19,473 nt of DNA from an uncultured Bacillaceae bacterium (GTDB lineage: Bacteria; Bacillota; Bacilli; Bacillales; Caldibacillaceae), in the NCBI GenBank assembly GCA_937983015.1, contig CALKAK010000122.1, forward strand, positions 1 through 19,473. Direction: 5' to 3'. Every line of letters begins with the position of its first letter. Positions within the stretch are counted from its first letter, which is position 1. A program made the position numbers and the translations under genes. Positions 7,260 through 14,342 of this stretch are shown here, one piece after another. A model generated the notes under the pieces. It was not told the DNA's origin. It saw nothing but the letters and a program-made list of their open reading frames with translations, and made no database searches.

Positions 7260-8813
7260 TTATTCACCTTCTCTCTCTGGCGTTTTGTCCGATTCATAAA
7301 TCGGTTCTTTTATTTGTCCTGCCATTAATAAGCCGAGTTCTTGTTCGTTCGTCTCCTTAGGATCGACGATGCCAATGATTTGACCATCGAAAATAACGGC
7401 AATCCGATCACTGACACTCATAACTTCATCGAGTTCAAACGAGACGAGGAGCACCGCCTTACCTTTATCGCGTTGTTCAACAAGTTGTTTATGGATAAAT
7501 TCGATCGCACCGACATCAAGCCCCCGGGTGGGTTGCGCGGCAATGAGTAGATCCGGATCTCTCTCGATTTCTCTTCCGATGATTACTTTCTGCTGGTTAC
7601 CACCGGAAAGACTTCCTGCCGTAGAGAGCTCGCTTTGCGTACGAACATCATACTTTTCAATAATCTTATGAGCATTTTCTTTGATCGATTTGAAATTCAA
7701 GATCCCCATTTTTGAGTAGGGTTTTTGATAATAGGTTTGCAGGATCAGATTTTCGGCAACGGTATACGGTAGCACGAGGCCGTGTTTTTGTCGGTCTTGT
7801 GGAATATGCCCGATACCCGTTTCGGTAATTTCTCGGGGTTTTTTATTCGTAATGTCTTCCCCATTCAGATAAATTTTTCCAGATTCAACATGACGTAATC
7901 CCGTGATCGCTTCAACAAGTTCCGACTGACCATTACCGTCAACTCCAGCAATCCCAAGTATTTCTCCGCGACGAACGCTCAAATTCAAACCTTTAACCTT
8001 ATCGACACCACGATAATCTTTTACCACTAGATTTTCGATTTTCAATACTACATCTTTCGGCTCGGCAGGTTTCTTATCGATTTCGAAGTGAACATCCCGA
8101 CCAACCATGAGGCTGGCGAGTTCATCCGGGTTTGTTTCCGATACATTTAACGTTTTGATCCCTTTTCCCCGGCGAATGACCGTCACCCGGTCGGCCGCCT
8201 GCATGATTTCTTTTAATTTGTGGGTGATTAAAATGATTGACTTACCTTCTTTGATCAATCTCTGCATAATTTCTAATAACTCATCTATTTCCTGGGGGGT
8301 GAGGACGGCTGTCGGTTCATCGAAAATTAGTATATCCGCACCACGATAGAGCGTTTTCAGAATCTCCACCCTTTGCTGCATGCCGACAGAAATATCGCTT
8401 ATGTATGCATAAGGGTCAACATCGAGCCCGTATGTTTTCGACAGTTTCTCAATTTCTTTTGCCGCATCCTTGATATCGATCGTCCCTCTTTTAACTGGTT
8501 CCATACCAAGGATGATGTTTTCCGTAACGGTAAAGGTGTCAACAAGCATGAAATGTTGGTGAACCATTCCGATTCCCAAATCATTTGCTACGTTCGGGTC
8601 TGTTATTTTAACGGGTTTTCCTTTAACACGAATTTCACCTGAATCCGGTTGATAAAGTCCGAATAAAACGTTCATCAAAGTCGATTTACCCGCACCATTT
8701 TCCCCTAATAGTGCGTGAATCTCGCCTTTTTTGACCTGTAAAGTAATGTTATCATTCGCTTTCAAGTCGCCAAATGTTTTTGTGATATTGAGCATTTCAA
8801 TGACATATTCCAC
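7260..8813 (-). CDS. nupO: ABC transporter ATP-binding protein with two nucleotide-binding domains, NupO-like
   Basis: A 517-residue protein with two ABC domains. Domain 1 has intact Walker A GENGAGKST (37-45), signature SVGMQQ (142-147), Walker B ending Asp165-Glu166 and switch His198. Domain 2 is degenerate: the P-loop reads GVDGNGQS (290-297, Lys replaced by Gln), Walker B reads LLIAAQP (no Asp-Glu pair), and the switch His is Ser458, although LSGGNQQ (402-408) is perfect. This asymmetry is normal for the RbsA/MglA/BMP class. The GTG at 8813-8811 has AGGGGG seven bases upstream; a TTG 18 bases earlier is less well placed. It energises the NupP/NupQ channel fed by the lipoprotein encoded upstream. 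The 245 bases before it hold a strong hairpin after the lipoprotein gene. Confidence 0.95.
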   Translation of the reverse strand: MEYVIEMLNITKTFGDLKANDNITLQVKKGEIHALLGENGAGKSTLMNVLFGLYQPDSGEIRVKGKPVKITDPNVANDLGIGMVHQHFMLVDTFTVTENIILGMEPVKRGTIDIKDAAKEIEKLSKTYGLDVDPYAYISDISVGMQQRVEILKTLYRGADILIFDEPTAVLTPQEIDELLEIMQRLIKEGKSIILITHKLKEIMQAADRVTVIRRGKGIKTLNVSETNPDELASLMVGRDVHFEIDKKPAEPKDVVLKIENLVVKDYRGVDKVKGLNLSVRRGEILGIAGVDGNGQSELVEAITGLRHVESGKIYLNGEDITNKKPREITETGIGHIPQDRQKHGLVLPYTVAENLILQTYYQKPYSKMGILNFKSIKENAHKIIEKYDVRTQSELSTAGSLSGGNQQKVIIGREIERDPDLLIAAQPTRGLDVGAIEFIHKQLVEQRDKGKAVLLVSFELDEVMSVSDRIAVIFDGQIIGIVDPKETNEQELGLLMAGQIKEPIYESDKTPEREGE

Positions 8814-8921
8814 TATTGATCCCCCTTGCAAGGATAGTTTGACTGAAATCGTTCTAAGGAGAAGGAAAAAAGCTATGTATTCCAGGATACGGGAGACGAG
8901 CCGACCATGAATGATTCCGCG

Positions 8922-8953
8922 ATAATATCAATAAACAGTTATAAAAACGTCAA
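8922..8953 (-). promoter_or_regulatory. Weak candidate promoter for the ATPase-permease genes
   Basis: An extended -10-like TGATATTAT (8930-8922) is preceded by TTGACG (8953-8948), but the gap to the TATTAT core is 20 bases, which is long. If used it would allow nupO-P-Q to be transcribed without the lipoprotein gene. No other gene is seen in 8814-9058. Confidence 0.25.
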
Positions 8954-9006
8954 CAATCGCACCCTAACTAAAATAAGCAAAAAAAATAATAGGATTATTT
9001 CTTATT

Positions 9007-9042
9007 TAAAACCCGGGATACAGACCGATGCCTGTATCCCGG
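9007..9042 (-). terminator. Hairpin/partial terminator between the lipoprotein and ATPase genes
   Basis: A perfect 11-base-pair GC-rich stem (CCGGGATACAG, 9042-9032, with its complement 9023-9013) has an eight-base loop, and GTTTTAAATAAG follows. It lies 16 bases after the lipoprotein gene's stop. The short T-run suggests partial termination or a 3' mRNA stabiliser, which would give more binding protein than transporter. Confidence 0.7.
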
Positions 9043-9058
9043 CAACAAGGACCAAATC

Positions 9059-10165
9059 TTATTCAGCTCCGAGCTCTGCTAAGTAAGCATCCAATTCTTC
9101 GTCTGTGCTTGGTGCTGTGATTTCACCGTTGACGATTTTTTCTTTCCATTCATTGATGACATCCCAGTGTTCTTGAGGGATATGGTCACCGGTTGTAGCC
9201 AGTCCGACCCCTTCATCCGCAAGACCGAACCAGAGGGTCTCGCCACCCGGGAAGTCACCATTCATCGTTCTTTCGGAAACTTCATAAACGGCATTACCAA
9301 CGTGTTTCAATACAGAGGTTAAGGTTACGTTGATACCTAATCCTTCAACTTCACCTTGATCATATTGGTCACGGTCAACTCCGATTACCCAAACCCGATT
9401 ATCCGGATTTTGTTGGACCAATTCTTTTGCTTCAGCGAATACACCGTTACCGGTATCACCAGAAGCGTGGAAGATGACGTCAGCTCCCTGATTGTAGATG
9501 GCACTGGCAGCCTGTTGTCCACCGGCAACATCGTCAAAAGCGCCGACATAGTTGACGATCACTTCAATATTCGGATCAACCGCAGCAACACCAGCACGGA
9601 ATCCTGATTCAAAACGTTTGATTACATCGAGTTCCATTCCGCCGACAAAACCGACTTTTCCGGTTTTTGTTGTTAATGCTGCAGCAACTCCTGCAAGGAA
9701 GGAAGCTTCTTGTTCTTTAAACATGATGCTGACCACGTTCGGTTGATCGACTTCAGCATCGACGATACCGAAATACACATCCGGGTTTTGCTGGGCCACT
9801 TCATTTATAGCCTCGATGAACAAATATCCGATTCCGAAGATCAAATCGAAGTCACGACGAACCATTTGATTCAAGTTCGGAATGTAGTCGGCATCTGACT
9901 GGGATTGTAAGTAATCGTAACCGTTGTCACCTTGTTCCAAATTGTAATCTTTACCAAAGGCTTGGATTCCCTCCCAAGCGGATTGGTTAAAAGATTTGTC
10001 GTCTACGCCACCAACGTCAGTAACCATGGCAACTGAAAAATTGTCTTCCTCTGCACCTTCATTCGTTCCTTCGGTGTCGTCGCCGCCGCCGCTTCCACCA
10101 CAGGCGCCAAGTATCAGTGCAACGGCGATTAAAAGGAGCAGTAAATACCACTTTTTATTTTTCAA
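9059..10165 (-). CDS. nupN: BMP family substrate-binding lipoprotein (NupN/BmpA/PnrA-like)
   Basis: A 368-residue extracellular binding lipoprotein. The N-terminus is a lipoprotein signal: MKNKKW, hydrophobic core 8-19, lipobox LGAC with Cys22 as the acylation site, then a Gly/acidic linker (23-41). The mature part has BMP/PnrA family motifs: VAMVTDVGGVDDKSFNQSAWEG (start about 45), GKVGFVGGMELDVIKRFESGF (about 169-189), IFHASGDTGNGVF (231-243) and VIGVDRDQYDQ (260-270). Family members bind purine or other nucleosides; B. subtilis NupN delivers guanosine. The start is TTG at 10165-10163 with AAGGGGG eight bases upstream; an earlier in-frame TTG (10207) would disrupt the signal peptide. B. subtilis and relatives often have a GntR regulator (ymfC) between spoIIIE and this region; none is present. 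A long hairpin leader (10190-10279) precedes it. Confidence 0.94.
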   Translation of the reverse strand: MKNKKWYLLLLLIAVALILGACGGSGGGDDTEGTNEGAEEDNFSVAMVTDVGGVDDKSFNQSAWEGIQAFGKDYNLEQGDNGYDYLQSQSDADYIPNLNQMVRRDFDLIFGIGYLFIEAINEVAQQNPDVYFGIVDAEVDQPNVVSIMFKEQEASFLAGVAAALTTKTGKVGFVGGMELDVIKRFESGFRAGVAAVDPNIEVIVNYVGAFDDVAGGQQAASAIYNQGADVIFHASGDTGNGVFAEAKELVQQNPDNRVWVIGVDRDQYDQGEVEGLGINVTLTSVLKHVGNAVYEVSERTMNGDFPGGETLWFGLADEGVGLATTGDHIPQEHWDVINEWKEKIVNGEITAPSTDEELDAYLAELGAE

Positions 10166-10189
10166 ATGAAAAACCCCCTTATATTTTTT

Positions 10190-10279
10190 AGTAGAAATAA
10201 TGGGCAAAATGACGAACCGGGTGCAAGAAAATGTAACTGGCTAAAAAGTTCGTTCGTCATTTTCTTCCATATTTCTACT
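10190..10279 (-). promoter_or_regulatory. Long imperfect hairpin in the leader of the BMP lipoprotein gene
   Basis: Two inverted-repeat blocks nest: AGTAGAAATA-TGG (10279-10267 on the minus strand) pairs with 10203-10190, with one bulged base, and AAAATGACGAAC/GTTCGTCATTTT (10263-10252 with 10217-10206) pairs perfectly over 12 bases. A small internal loop separates them, and the apical loop is about 34 bases. No T-run follows, so this is not an ordinary terminator. It ends 12 bases before the ribosome-binding site and could be a regulatory RNA leader, a stabilising 5' structure or a DNA operator. I saw no purine-riboswitch consensus. Confidence 0.6.
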
Positions 10280-10289
10280 GTCTAAAATT

Positions 10290-10318
10290 ACTATAACATG
10301 AATAATAGAAAACAGAAA
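10290..10318 (-). promoter_or_regulatory. Candidate promoter of the BMP transporter operon
   Basis: An extended -10 TGTTATAGT (10298-10290) stands 17 bases from a poor -35 hexamer TTTCTG (10318-10313). Transcription would start near 10283, so the whole hairpin at 10190-10279 would lie in the mRNA leader. A weak CodY-box-like sequence (11 of 15 positions) lies at 10331-10345. Confidence 0.45.
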
Positions 10319-10355
10319 CAAAAAATGGATAAATTAATTAAAATTGTAAACAAAA

Positions 10356-10371
10356 TGTGACAGCGATTACA
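10356..10371. promoter_or_regulatory. CRP/Fnr-type palindrome upstream of the BMP operon
   Basis: TGTGA-N6-TTACA differs by one base from the TGTGA-N6-TCACA consensus bound by the CRP/FNR superfamily; B. subtilis Fnr uses this motif. It is about 60-80 bases upstream of the candidate -10, a plausible activator position. A single match in AT-rich DNA is weak evidence. Confidence 0.35.
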
Positions 10372-10486
10372 TTATTTATACAAATATTAATATTTTATAT
10401 ATAAAAAACCGTCAGGATTTTAATGGGTTTGGGTGCGCTTTAAAACCGCCAAGTTTTACCTGCTTTTAAAGTCATTGATGGGTTCA

Positions 10487-10520
10487 CCCGGATCGTCCGC
10501 TCTATGAACGAACGACCGGG
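10487..10520 (-). other. Hairpin after spoIIIE; remainder of the 375-base spoIIIE-nupN gap
   Basis: On the minus strand CCCGGTCGT pairs with ACGATCCGGG (one bulged T), 20 bases after the spoIIIE stop, but no T-run follows. Further on, 10409-10450 contains an imperfect GGTTTTAA/TTAAAATCC stem a few bases before T6 (10408-10403), a possible weak terminator of spoIIIE. The rest of 10166-10540 is very AT-rich and, apart from the listed regulatory elements, shows no gene. Confidence 0.35.
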
Positions 10521-10540
10521 GATTTTAGGTGACAGAACGC

Positions 10541-12838
10541 TCAAGATGATTTGGCTTCATCACCCCCTGGTTTCGGAATCAATACCTCGCGCGGTTTACT
10601 ACCTTGATAGGGTCCAACAATGCCACGTTTTTCCATCTCGTCAATCAGACGGGCGGCACGGGTATAACCGATGCGGAAACGACGTTGTAACATGGACACC
10701 GATGCGGTTTGTAACTCGGCAACAAGCTGTACCGCCTCATCATACAATTCATCCTCCACCTCGTCCTCGAAATCTTTCAACTCATCAGGGATCATATCCT
10801 CTTGATACTCCGCTTTTTGTTGCTTCGTCACGAAGTTAACGACGCGTTCGACTTCTTCATCGGAGACATATGCGCCTTGCACCCGGAGCGGCTTGCTCCG
10901 TCCTGCAGGTAAATAAAGCATGTCTCCGCGACCGAGAAGTTTTTCCGCACCGCCCATATCGAGGATCGTCCGTGAATCGGTCTGGCTCGAGACGGCAAAC
11001 GCGATCCTTGACGGGATGTTTGCCTTGATCACCCCCGTGATGACATCAACGGACGGTCGCTGTGTTGCGATAATTAAATGGATTCCTGCAGCCCTCGCCA
11101 TCTGCGCAAGACGCATGATCGACTCCTCCACATCTCCAGGAGCGACCATCATCAAGTCTGAAAGCTCGTCCACAATGACGACGATATAAGGTAAAAACGG
11201 TTGGTTTTCACCGGTAAGCTTATTTTGTTTCGCCAGATATTCATTGTAGCCTTCGATATTACGCGTTCCAGTATGGGAAAAGAGTTCGTACCGCCGTTCC
11301 ATTTCCTGTACAACTTTTTTCAATGCCTGGCTCGCCCGTTTCGGGTCGGTGACTACCGGCGCAAGTAGATGGGGAACCCCATTGTAGACGGCCAGTTCTA
11401 CCTTTTTCGGATCGATCAGCATCATCTTTACTTCATGGGGTTTTGTCCGCATAAGCAAACTGATGATGATGCTGTTAATGCAAACACTTTTACCCGAACC
11501 GGTCGCCCCGGCTATGAGCAGGTGGGGCATTTTATTCAATTCGGCAAACACAGCTTCACCGGTGATGTCTTTTCCTAAACCGATCAACAATTTCGCATGC
11601 ATTTTATCCATGCTTTCTTCCAGGACTTCCCGGAGGGAAACGACCGCAATCTCTGAATTGGGGACTTCGATACCGATCGCCGATTTACCGGGAATCGGTG
11701 CCTCCATTCGAATTTCCTTAGCGGCCAGGGCGAGCGCCAAGTCATCGGTGAGACTAACGATTCGACTTACTTTAACACCGACATCAGGATGAACTTCATA
11801 TTTTGTTACCGCTGGACCGATATGGACCTGGGTGACGCGGGCCTTTACACCGAAACTTTGGAACGTCCGCTCCAGTTTTGCCGCATTCGCATGGACAAGT
11901 TCTCGCTCACTACTTTGATCCGTATGTTTCGGAAATTTCAGGAGGCGAAGCGGCGGTAACTGATAATCGACATTTTCCGTTTCGGTGAAACGGATTTCTT
12001 CGGAGATGAATGGATCTTTTTCCGGTTCAGGTTCTGACTCTGGCTCCGGTTCTGGAGCTTGTTCCGTAACCGTTGTTTTTTCGGCGAAGTTGGAAATGAT
12101 CGGTTCGTTATTCGGGTAGTTAGTCGCTTGTTCCTCGTCCTTTTCATGTTTTTGATTACTTGTTCGCAACTTTTCTTCTGTTTTCTTAATCGAACGCTTT
12201 TCCTTCAACGTCCGGATGTCTTTTTTTAAGTTTTTCCAAGTATCTTTAAAAAATACATATAATCTTCCCCAGATTTTATGAAATAAATCACTATACGATT
12301 TTCCCGTAAGAACAACGATTCCGGTGAGGATGAGAACCCAGGAGACCAGGCGGGAACCCTGTGCATCAAAAAGCATATAGGTTAAAGCGTATAAAAGTGC
12401 ACCTACCATGCCCCCTCCCAGACCGGTCGTACTTGTGTCCCCGCTGATCTCCATGACGAATAAATCCCATGTATACGTAATGACACTTTTTTTCACGAAG
12501 GGGCCGGGCCGAGATAACAATTCAAATAAGCTGATATGGTGCAAAAGTAAGATCGCAACCAAGATTAAATAAATACCGACTAAATAACGATTGAAAAAAT
12601 TCGGCCAATCCCTTTTCCAAATGAGATAAAAACTGAGTATGATGCCGCTAAGCGGTAAAATCATGTACCATTCTCCGAATAGTAACCGACTGAACAAGAC
12701 GAGTACACGACCGACAAGTCCCAAATTCGCGATCGTAATGATACAGAGGGTAAGTAAAATTAACGCACCGACCTCGAACTGGACCGTTCTTTTTAATTGA
12801 AGTTGTTTTTTCGTTTTTCTTTTCTTCCGTTTTGCCAT
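10541..12838 (-). CDS. spoIIIE: DNA translocase SpoIIIE (FtsK/SpoIIIE family)
   Basis: A 765-residue hexameric DNA pump that moves the chromosome into the forespore through the sporulation septum. Order of parts: basic N-terminus; about four to five membrane segments (22-43, 57-75, 83-101, 142-158, 164-178); a charged linker with an acidic Pro-Glu repeat (PEPEPESEPEPE, 262-273); the alpha domain (about 305-420); the RecA-like motor with Walker A GATGSGKS (444-451) and Walker B ending Asp557-Glu558; and the C-terminal gamma winged-helix (about 698-755) with the SVSMLQRRFRIGYTRAARLID segment that reads SRS/KOPS-type sites. Motor and gamma regions are nearly identical to B. subtilis SpoIIIE. Start ATG has AGGTGA six bases upstream. 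It has its own promoter and a hairpin at the predicted mRNA 5' end, and follows ylzJ after 277 bases. Confidence 0.97.
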   Translation of the reverse strand: MAKRKKRKTKKQLQLKRTVQFEVGALILLTLCIITIANLGLVGRVLVLFSRLLFGEWYMILPLSGIILSFYLIWKRDWPNFFNRYLVGIYLILVAILLLHHISLFELLSRPGPFVKKSVITYTWDLFVMEISGDTSTTGLGGGMVGALLYALTYMLFDAQGSRLVSWVLILTGIVVLTGKSYSDLFHKIWGRLYVFFKDTWKNLKKDIRTLKEKRSIKKTEEKLRTSNQKHEKDEEQATNYPNNEPIISNFAEKTTVTEQAPEPEPESEPEPEKDPFISEEIRFTETENVDYQLPPLRLLKFPKHTDQSSERELVHANAAKLERTFQSFGVKARVTQVHIGPAVTKYEVHPDVGVKVSRIVSLTDDLALALAAKEIRMEAPIPGKSAIGIEVPNSEIAVVSLREVLEESMDKMHAKLLIGLGKDITGEAVFAELNKMPHLLIAGATGSGKSVCINSIIISLLMRTKPHEVKMMLIDPKKVELAVYNGVPHLLAPVVTDPKRASQALKKVVQEMERRYELFSHTGTRNIEGYNEYLAKQNKLTGENQPFLPYIVVIVDELSDLMMVAPGDVEESIMRLAQMARAAGIHLIIATQRPSVDVITGVIKANIPSRIAFAVSSQTDSRTILDMGGAEKLLGRGDMLYLPAGRSKPLRVQGAYVSDEEVERVVNFVTKQQKAEYQEDMIPDELKDFEDEVEDELYDEAVQLVAELQTASVSMLQRRFRIGYTRAARLIDEMEKRGIVGPYQGSKPREVLIPKPGGDEAKSS

Positions 12839-12904
12839 AAGTTATCACCTGATTTATAGGAAATCTCACTATCATTTCAAATGGAATCATATATATATAA
12901 GGTA

Positions 12905-12940
12905 AGAAATGAAGAAAGCAGCCAAATGTAGCGGCTGCCT
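12905..12940 (-). terminator. Hairpin with T-rich tail in the spoIIIE leader
   Basis: On the minus strand AGGCAGCC (12940-12933) pairs with GGCTGCTT (12923-12916) over eight bases around a nine-base loop; TCTTCATTTC follows. It starts only about five bases downstream of the start point predicted from the promoter at 12952-12978, so it could be an early terminator (attenuator), a 5' stabilising stem-loop, or simply the end of the tepA-ylzJ transcript. Confidence 0.55.
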
Positions 12941-12951
12941 GTTGTCATTTC

Positions 12952-12978
12952 ATTATACCATATTTTACCGCTTGTCAA
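12952..12978 (-). promoter_or_regulatory. Strong sigma-A-type promoter of spoIIIE
   Basis: Consensus -35 TTGACA (12978-12973) and consensus, extended -10 TGGTATAAT (core 12957-12952) are separated by 15 bases. The spacer is shorter than the usual 17, but the extended -10 can compensate. It would give a 5' leader of about 107 bases. Confidence 0.7.
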
Positions 12979-13067
12979 AATGATGAAACGGGAGCAAAAA
13001 AAGTTGATCAAGCATACTCTGGAGGGATTTAAGAATTCAAAAAATGGTTGAGGAACGATAGGGCGAT

Positions 13068-13101
13068 TTATTACGAATAATTTTGAACTGATTCGTAATA
13101 A
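13068..13101. repeat. Perfect 11-base inverted repeat downstream of ylzJ
   Basis: TTATTACGAAT (13068-13078) and its exact complement ATTCGTAATAA (13091-13101) flank a 12-base spacer, 14 bases after the ylzJ stop. No T-run follows on the minus strand; on the plus strand TTTTG follows. It may be a 3' mRNA hairpin of tepA-ylzJ or a protein-binding site ahead of the spoIIIE promoter. Confidence 0.6.
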
Positions 13102-13115
13102 TTTTGTTTGCAATT

Positions 13116-13334
13116 TTACATTGGCAGGGGAATTTTTGCACCGGGGACAATGGTTTTATGGAGATAATGTTGTGGATCGGTACTGGCTATTCGTTTAACG
13201 ATCGCTTCATTCCCTAGAATTTCTATGAGGACTGGAATCCCCTCGTAGTTGACGATCGCTGTGTTGCGCGGCTCATTTGCAAAATAATAATTTTGGAAGA
13301 TCGCCTCTGGTGGTAGTATCGTATGTAAAATCAT
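13116..13334 (-). CDS. ylzJ: YlzJ-like small protein
   Basis: A 72-residue protein of the YlzJ-like family, recognised by its MILHTILPPEAIF start, the central GIPVLIE segment, the STDPQHYL motif and the PG...I end. Function is unknown; the family is conserved next to tepA and spoIIIE in spore-forming bacilli. Its ATG overlaps the tepA stop (ATGA), so the two are translationally coupled. There are no membrane segments or metal motifs. The next gene, spoIIIE, is 277 bases away and has its own promoter. Confidence 0.88.
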   Translation of the reverse strand: MILHTILPPEAIFQNYYFANEPRNTAIVNYEGIPVLIEILGNEAIVKRIASTDPQHYLHKTIVPGAKIPLPM

Positions 13335-14074
13335 TGTAAGTACCCCTCTTTCTCCTCTTTGGATGCTTCGATCAATTCATTGAGCTTTTTCATCGCCTGG
13401 GCGACTCCGCCCACCTCATCGATGAGACCATACTGCACCGCCTGTTCACCAATTACATTCGTGCCGATATCGCGGGTTAAATTTCCTTTCGCGAACATCA
13501 AATCTTTAAACACGTCTTCCTTGATCCGGGAATGTTTCGTGACGAAATTGATGACGCGTTCTTGCATTTTATCAAGATATTCAAAGGTTTGCGGTACACC
13601 GATGACCAGCCCGGTTAGTCGGATCGGATGGATCGTCATCGTCGCCGTTTCCGCGATAAATGAATAATCGGTACTAACGGCGATCGGAACTCCGATAGAA
13701 TGGCCTCCACCGAGTACGAGGGATACCGTTGGTTTGGATAAGGATGCTATCATCTCCGCGATTGCGAGCCCCGCTTCCACATCACCACCGACCGTATTCA
13801 AAATTACTAGCAGCCCTTCGATTTTCGGATTTTGTTCAATCGCTAAGATTTGAGGGATGACATGTTCATACTTAGTTGTTTTATTTTGTGCTGGGAGCTG
13901 TATATGACCTTCTATTTGTCCGATAATGGATAAACAATGGATGTTCGAATCCGTAGATAACTGGGGAACATTGGTTTGACCAAGCTGTTTGATCTTTTCG
14001 AGGACCGTTAGTGACATGGGTTTCTGTTCATCTGCTTCCGGAACCGCTTTTTCCTGGTCTCTTTTTTCTGTCAT
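13331..14074 (-). CDS. tepA: ClpP-like serine peptidase TepA (YmfB)
   Basis: A 247-residue protein of the ClpP/crotonase fold. Visible catalytic features are GGGHSIG with nucleophile Ser126, TIHP with His149, and a probable Asp202 in TRDIG. The NTVGGDVEAGLAIAEMI segment (93-109) is the ClpP-like oxyanion-hole region. Length and sequence match B. subtilis TepA, described as a translocation-enhancing or spore-associated peptidase; the substrate is not evident from sequence. I chose the ATG at 14074-14072 because it has AAGGAG seven bases upstream; a further-upstream in-frame start at 14149 would add 25 residues with no site of its own. It overlaps ylzJ by four bases. A terminator follows dapA upstream, so tepA needs its own promoter. 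The best candidate, TGGACA near 14145 with TCATAA 18 bases on, is weak. Confidence 0.93.
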   Translation of the reverse strand: MTEKRDQEKAVPEADEQKPMSLTVLEKIKQLGQTNVPQLSTDSNIHCLSIIGQIEGHIQLPAQNKTTKYEHVIPQILAIEQNPKIEGLLVILNTVGGDVEAGLAIAEMIASLSKPTVSLVLGGGHSIGVPIAVSTDYSFIAETATMTIHPIRLTGLVIGVPQTFEYLDKMQERVINFVTKHSRIKEDVFKDLMFAKGNLTRDIGTNVIGEQAVQYGLIDEVGGVAQAMKKLNELIEASKEEKEGYLQ

Positions 14075-14225
14075 TGTAATACTCCTTCCCTTTTCATTAG
14101 TTGTAGTATTCGCAAGGTTTATGATTTCATACCGGTAGGGATTGTCCACGTTCAGGTAGTTTTTGATGCGTTTGATCGGGGCGTAGGCATGATTTCATTG
14201 TGGCTAGTGTGAGGAGGAACTCTTT

Positions 14226-14342
14226 ATGATGAATTTTTCCCCTAAAAAGATAATTAACCTGGCAAAAGGTTTGTTTGAATCCCGTTTAACTTTTTTAGGA
14301 AAATTCAGTTTGTTTTTTAGGGAAAATTCAATGCTAATTTGA
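14226..14342 (+). CDS. Possible small ORF, 38 residues, unknown
   Basis: The only plus-strand frame in the window with a strong ribosome-binding site: GAGGAGG eight bases before an ATG-ATG pair. The predicted peptide (MMNFSPKKIINLAKGLFES...) is basic, rich in Phe and Leu, and could form an amphipathic helix; it matches no family I know. No convincing promoter is seen upstream. It spans the three repeat copies at 14231-14329, so the frame may be a by-product of repeat DNA. It is antisense to the presumed tepA leader. Confidence 0.22.
   Translation: MMNFSPKKIINLAKGLFESRLTFLGKFSLFFRENSMLI
14231..14329. repeat. Three-copy repeat: two direct, one inverted
   Basis: TTTTTTAGGAAAATTC (14291-14306) and TTTTTTAGGGAAAATTC (14313-14329) are direct repeats 22 bases apart. 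GAATTTTTCCCCTAAAAAG (14231-14249) is the inverted version. Outer copies bound 99 bases as imperfect terminal inverted repeats. No target-site duplication is clear. They may be operator sites or remnants of a short element. Confidence 0.65.

Noticed and set aside
7260..8813. Damaged second ATPase domain as a sign of a broken gene
   Set aside because: The loss of the P-loop Lys, Walker B acidic pair and switch His in domain 2 is the normal asymmetry of this transporter class.
8874..8909. 11-codon plus-strand frame with a GAAGGA site upstream of the ATPase gene
   Set aside because: Too short and unsupported by any promoter or similarity; the purine-rich run is likely chance.
10190..10279. Purine riboswitch or T-box before the BMP lipoprotein gene
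   Set aside because: No conserved core sequences of either class could be found; only a long hairpin is seen.
10331..10345. CodY box upstream of the BMP operon
   Set aside because: Only 11 of 15 positions fit in very AT-rich DNA; mentioned in the promoter entry but not called.
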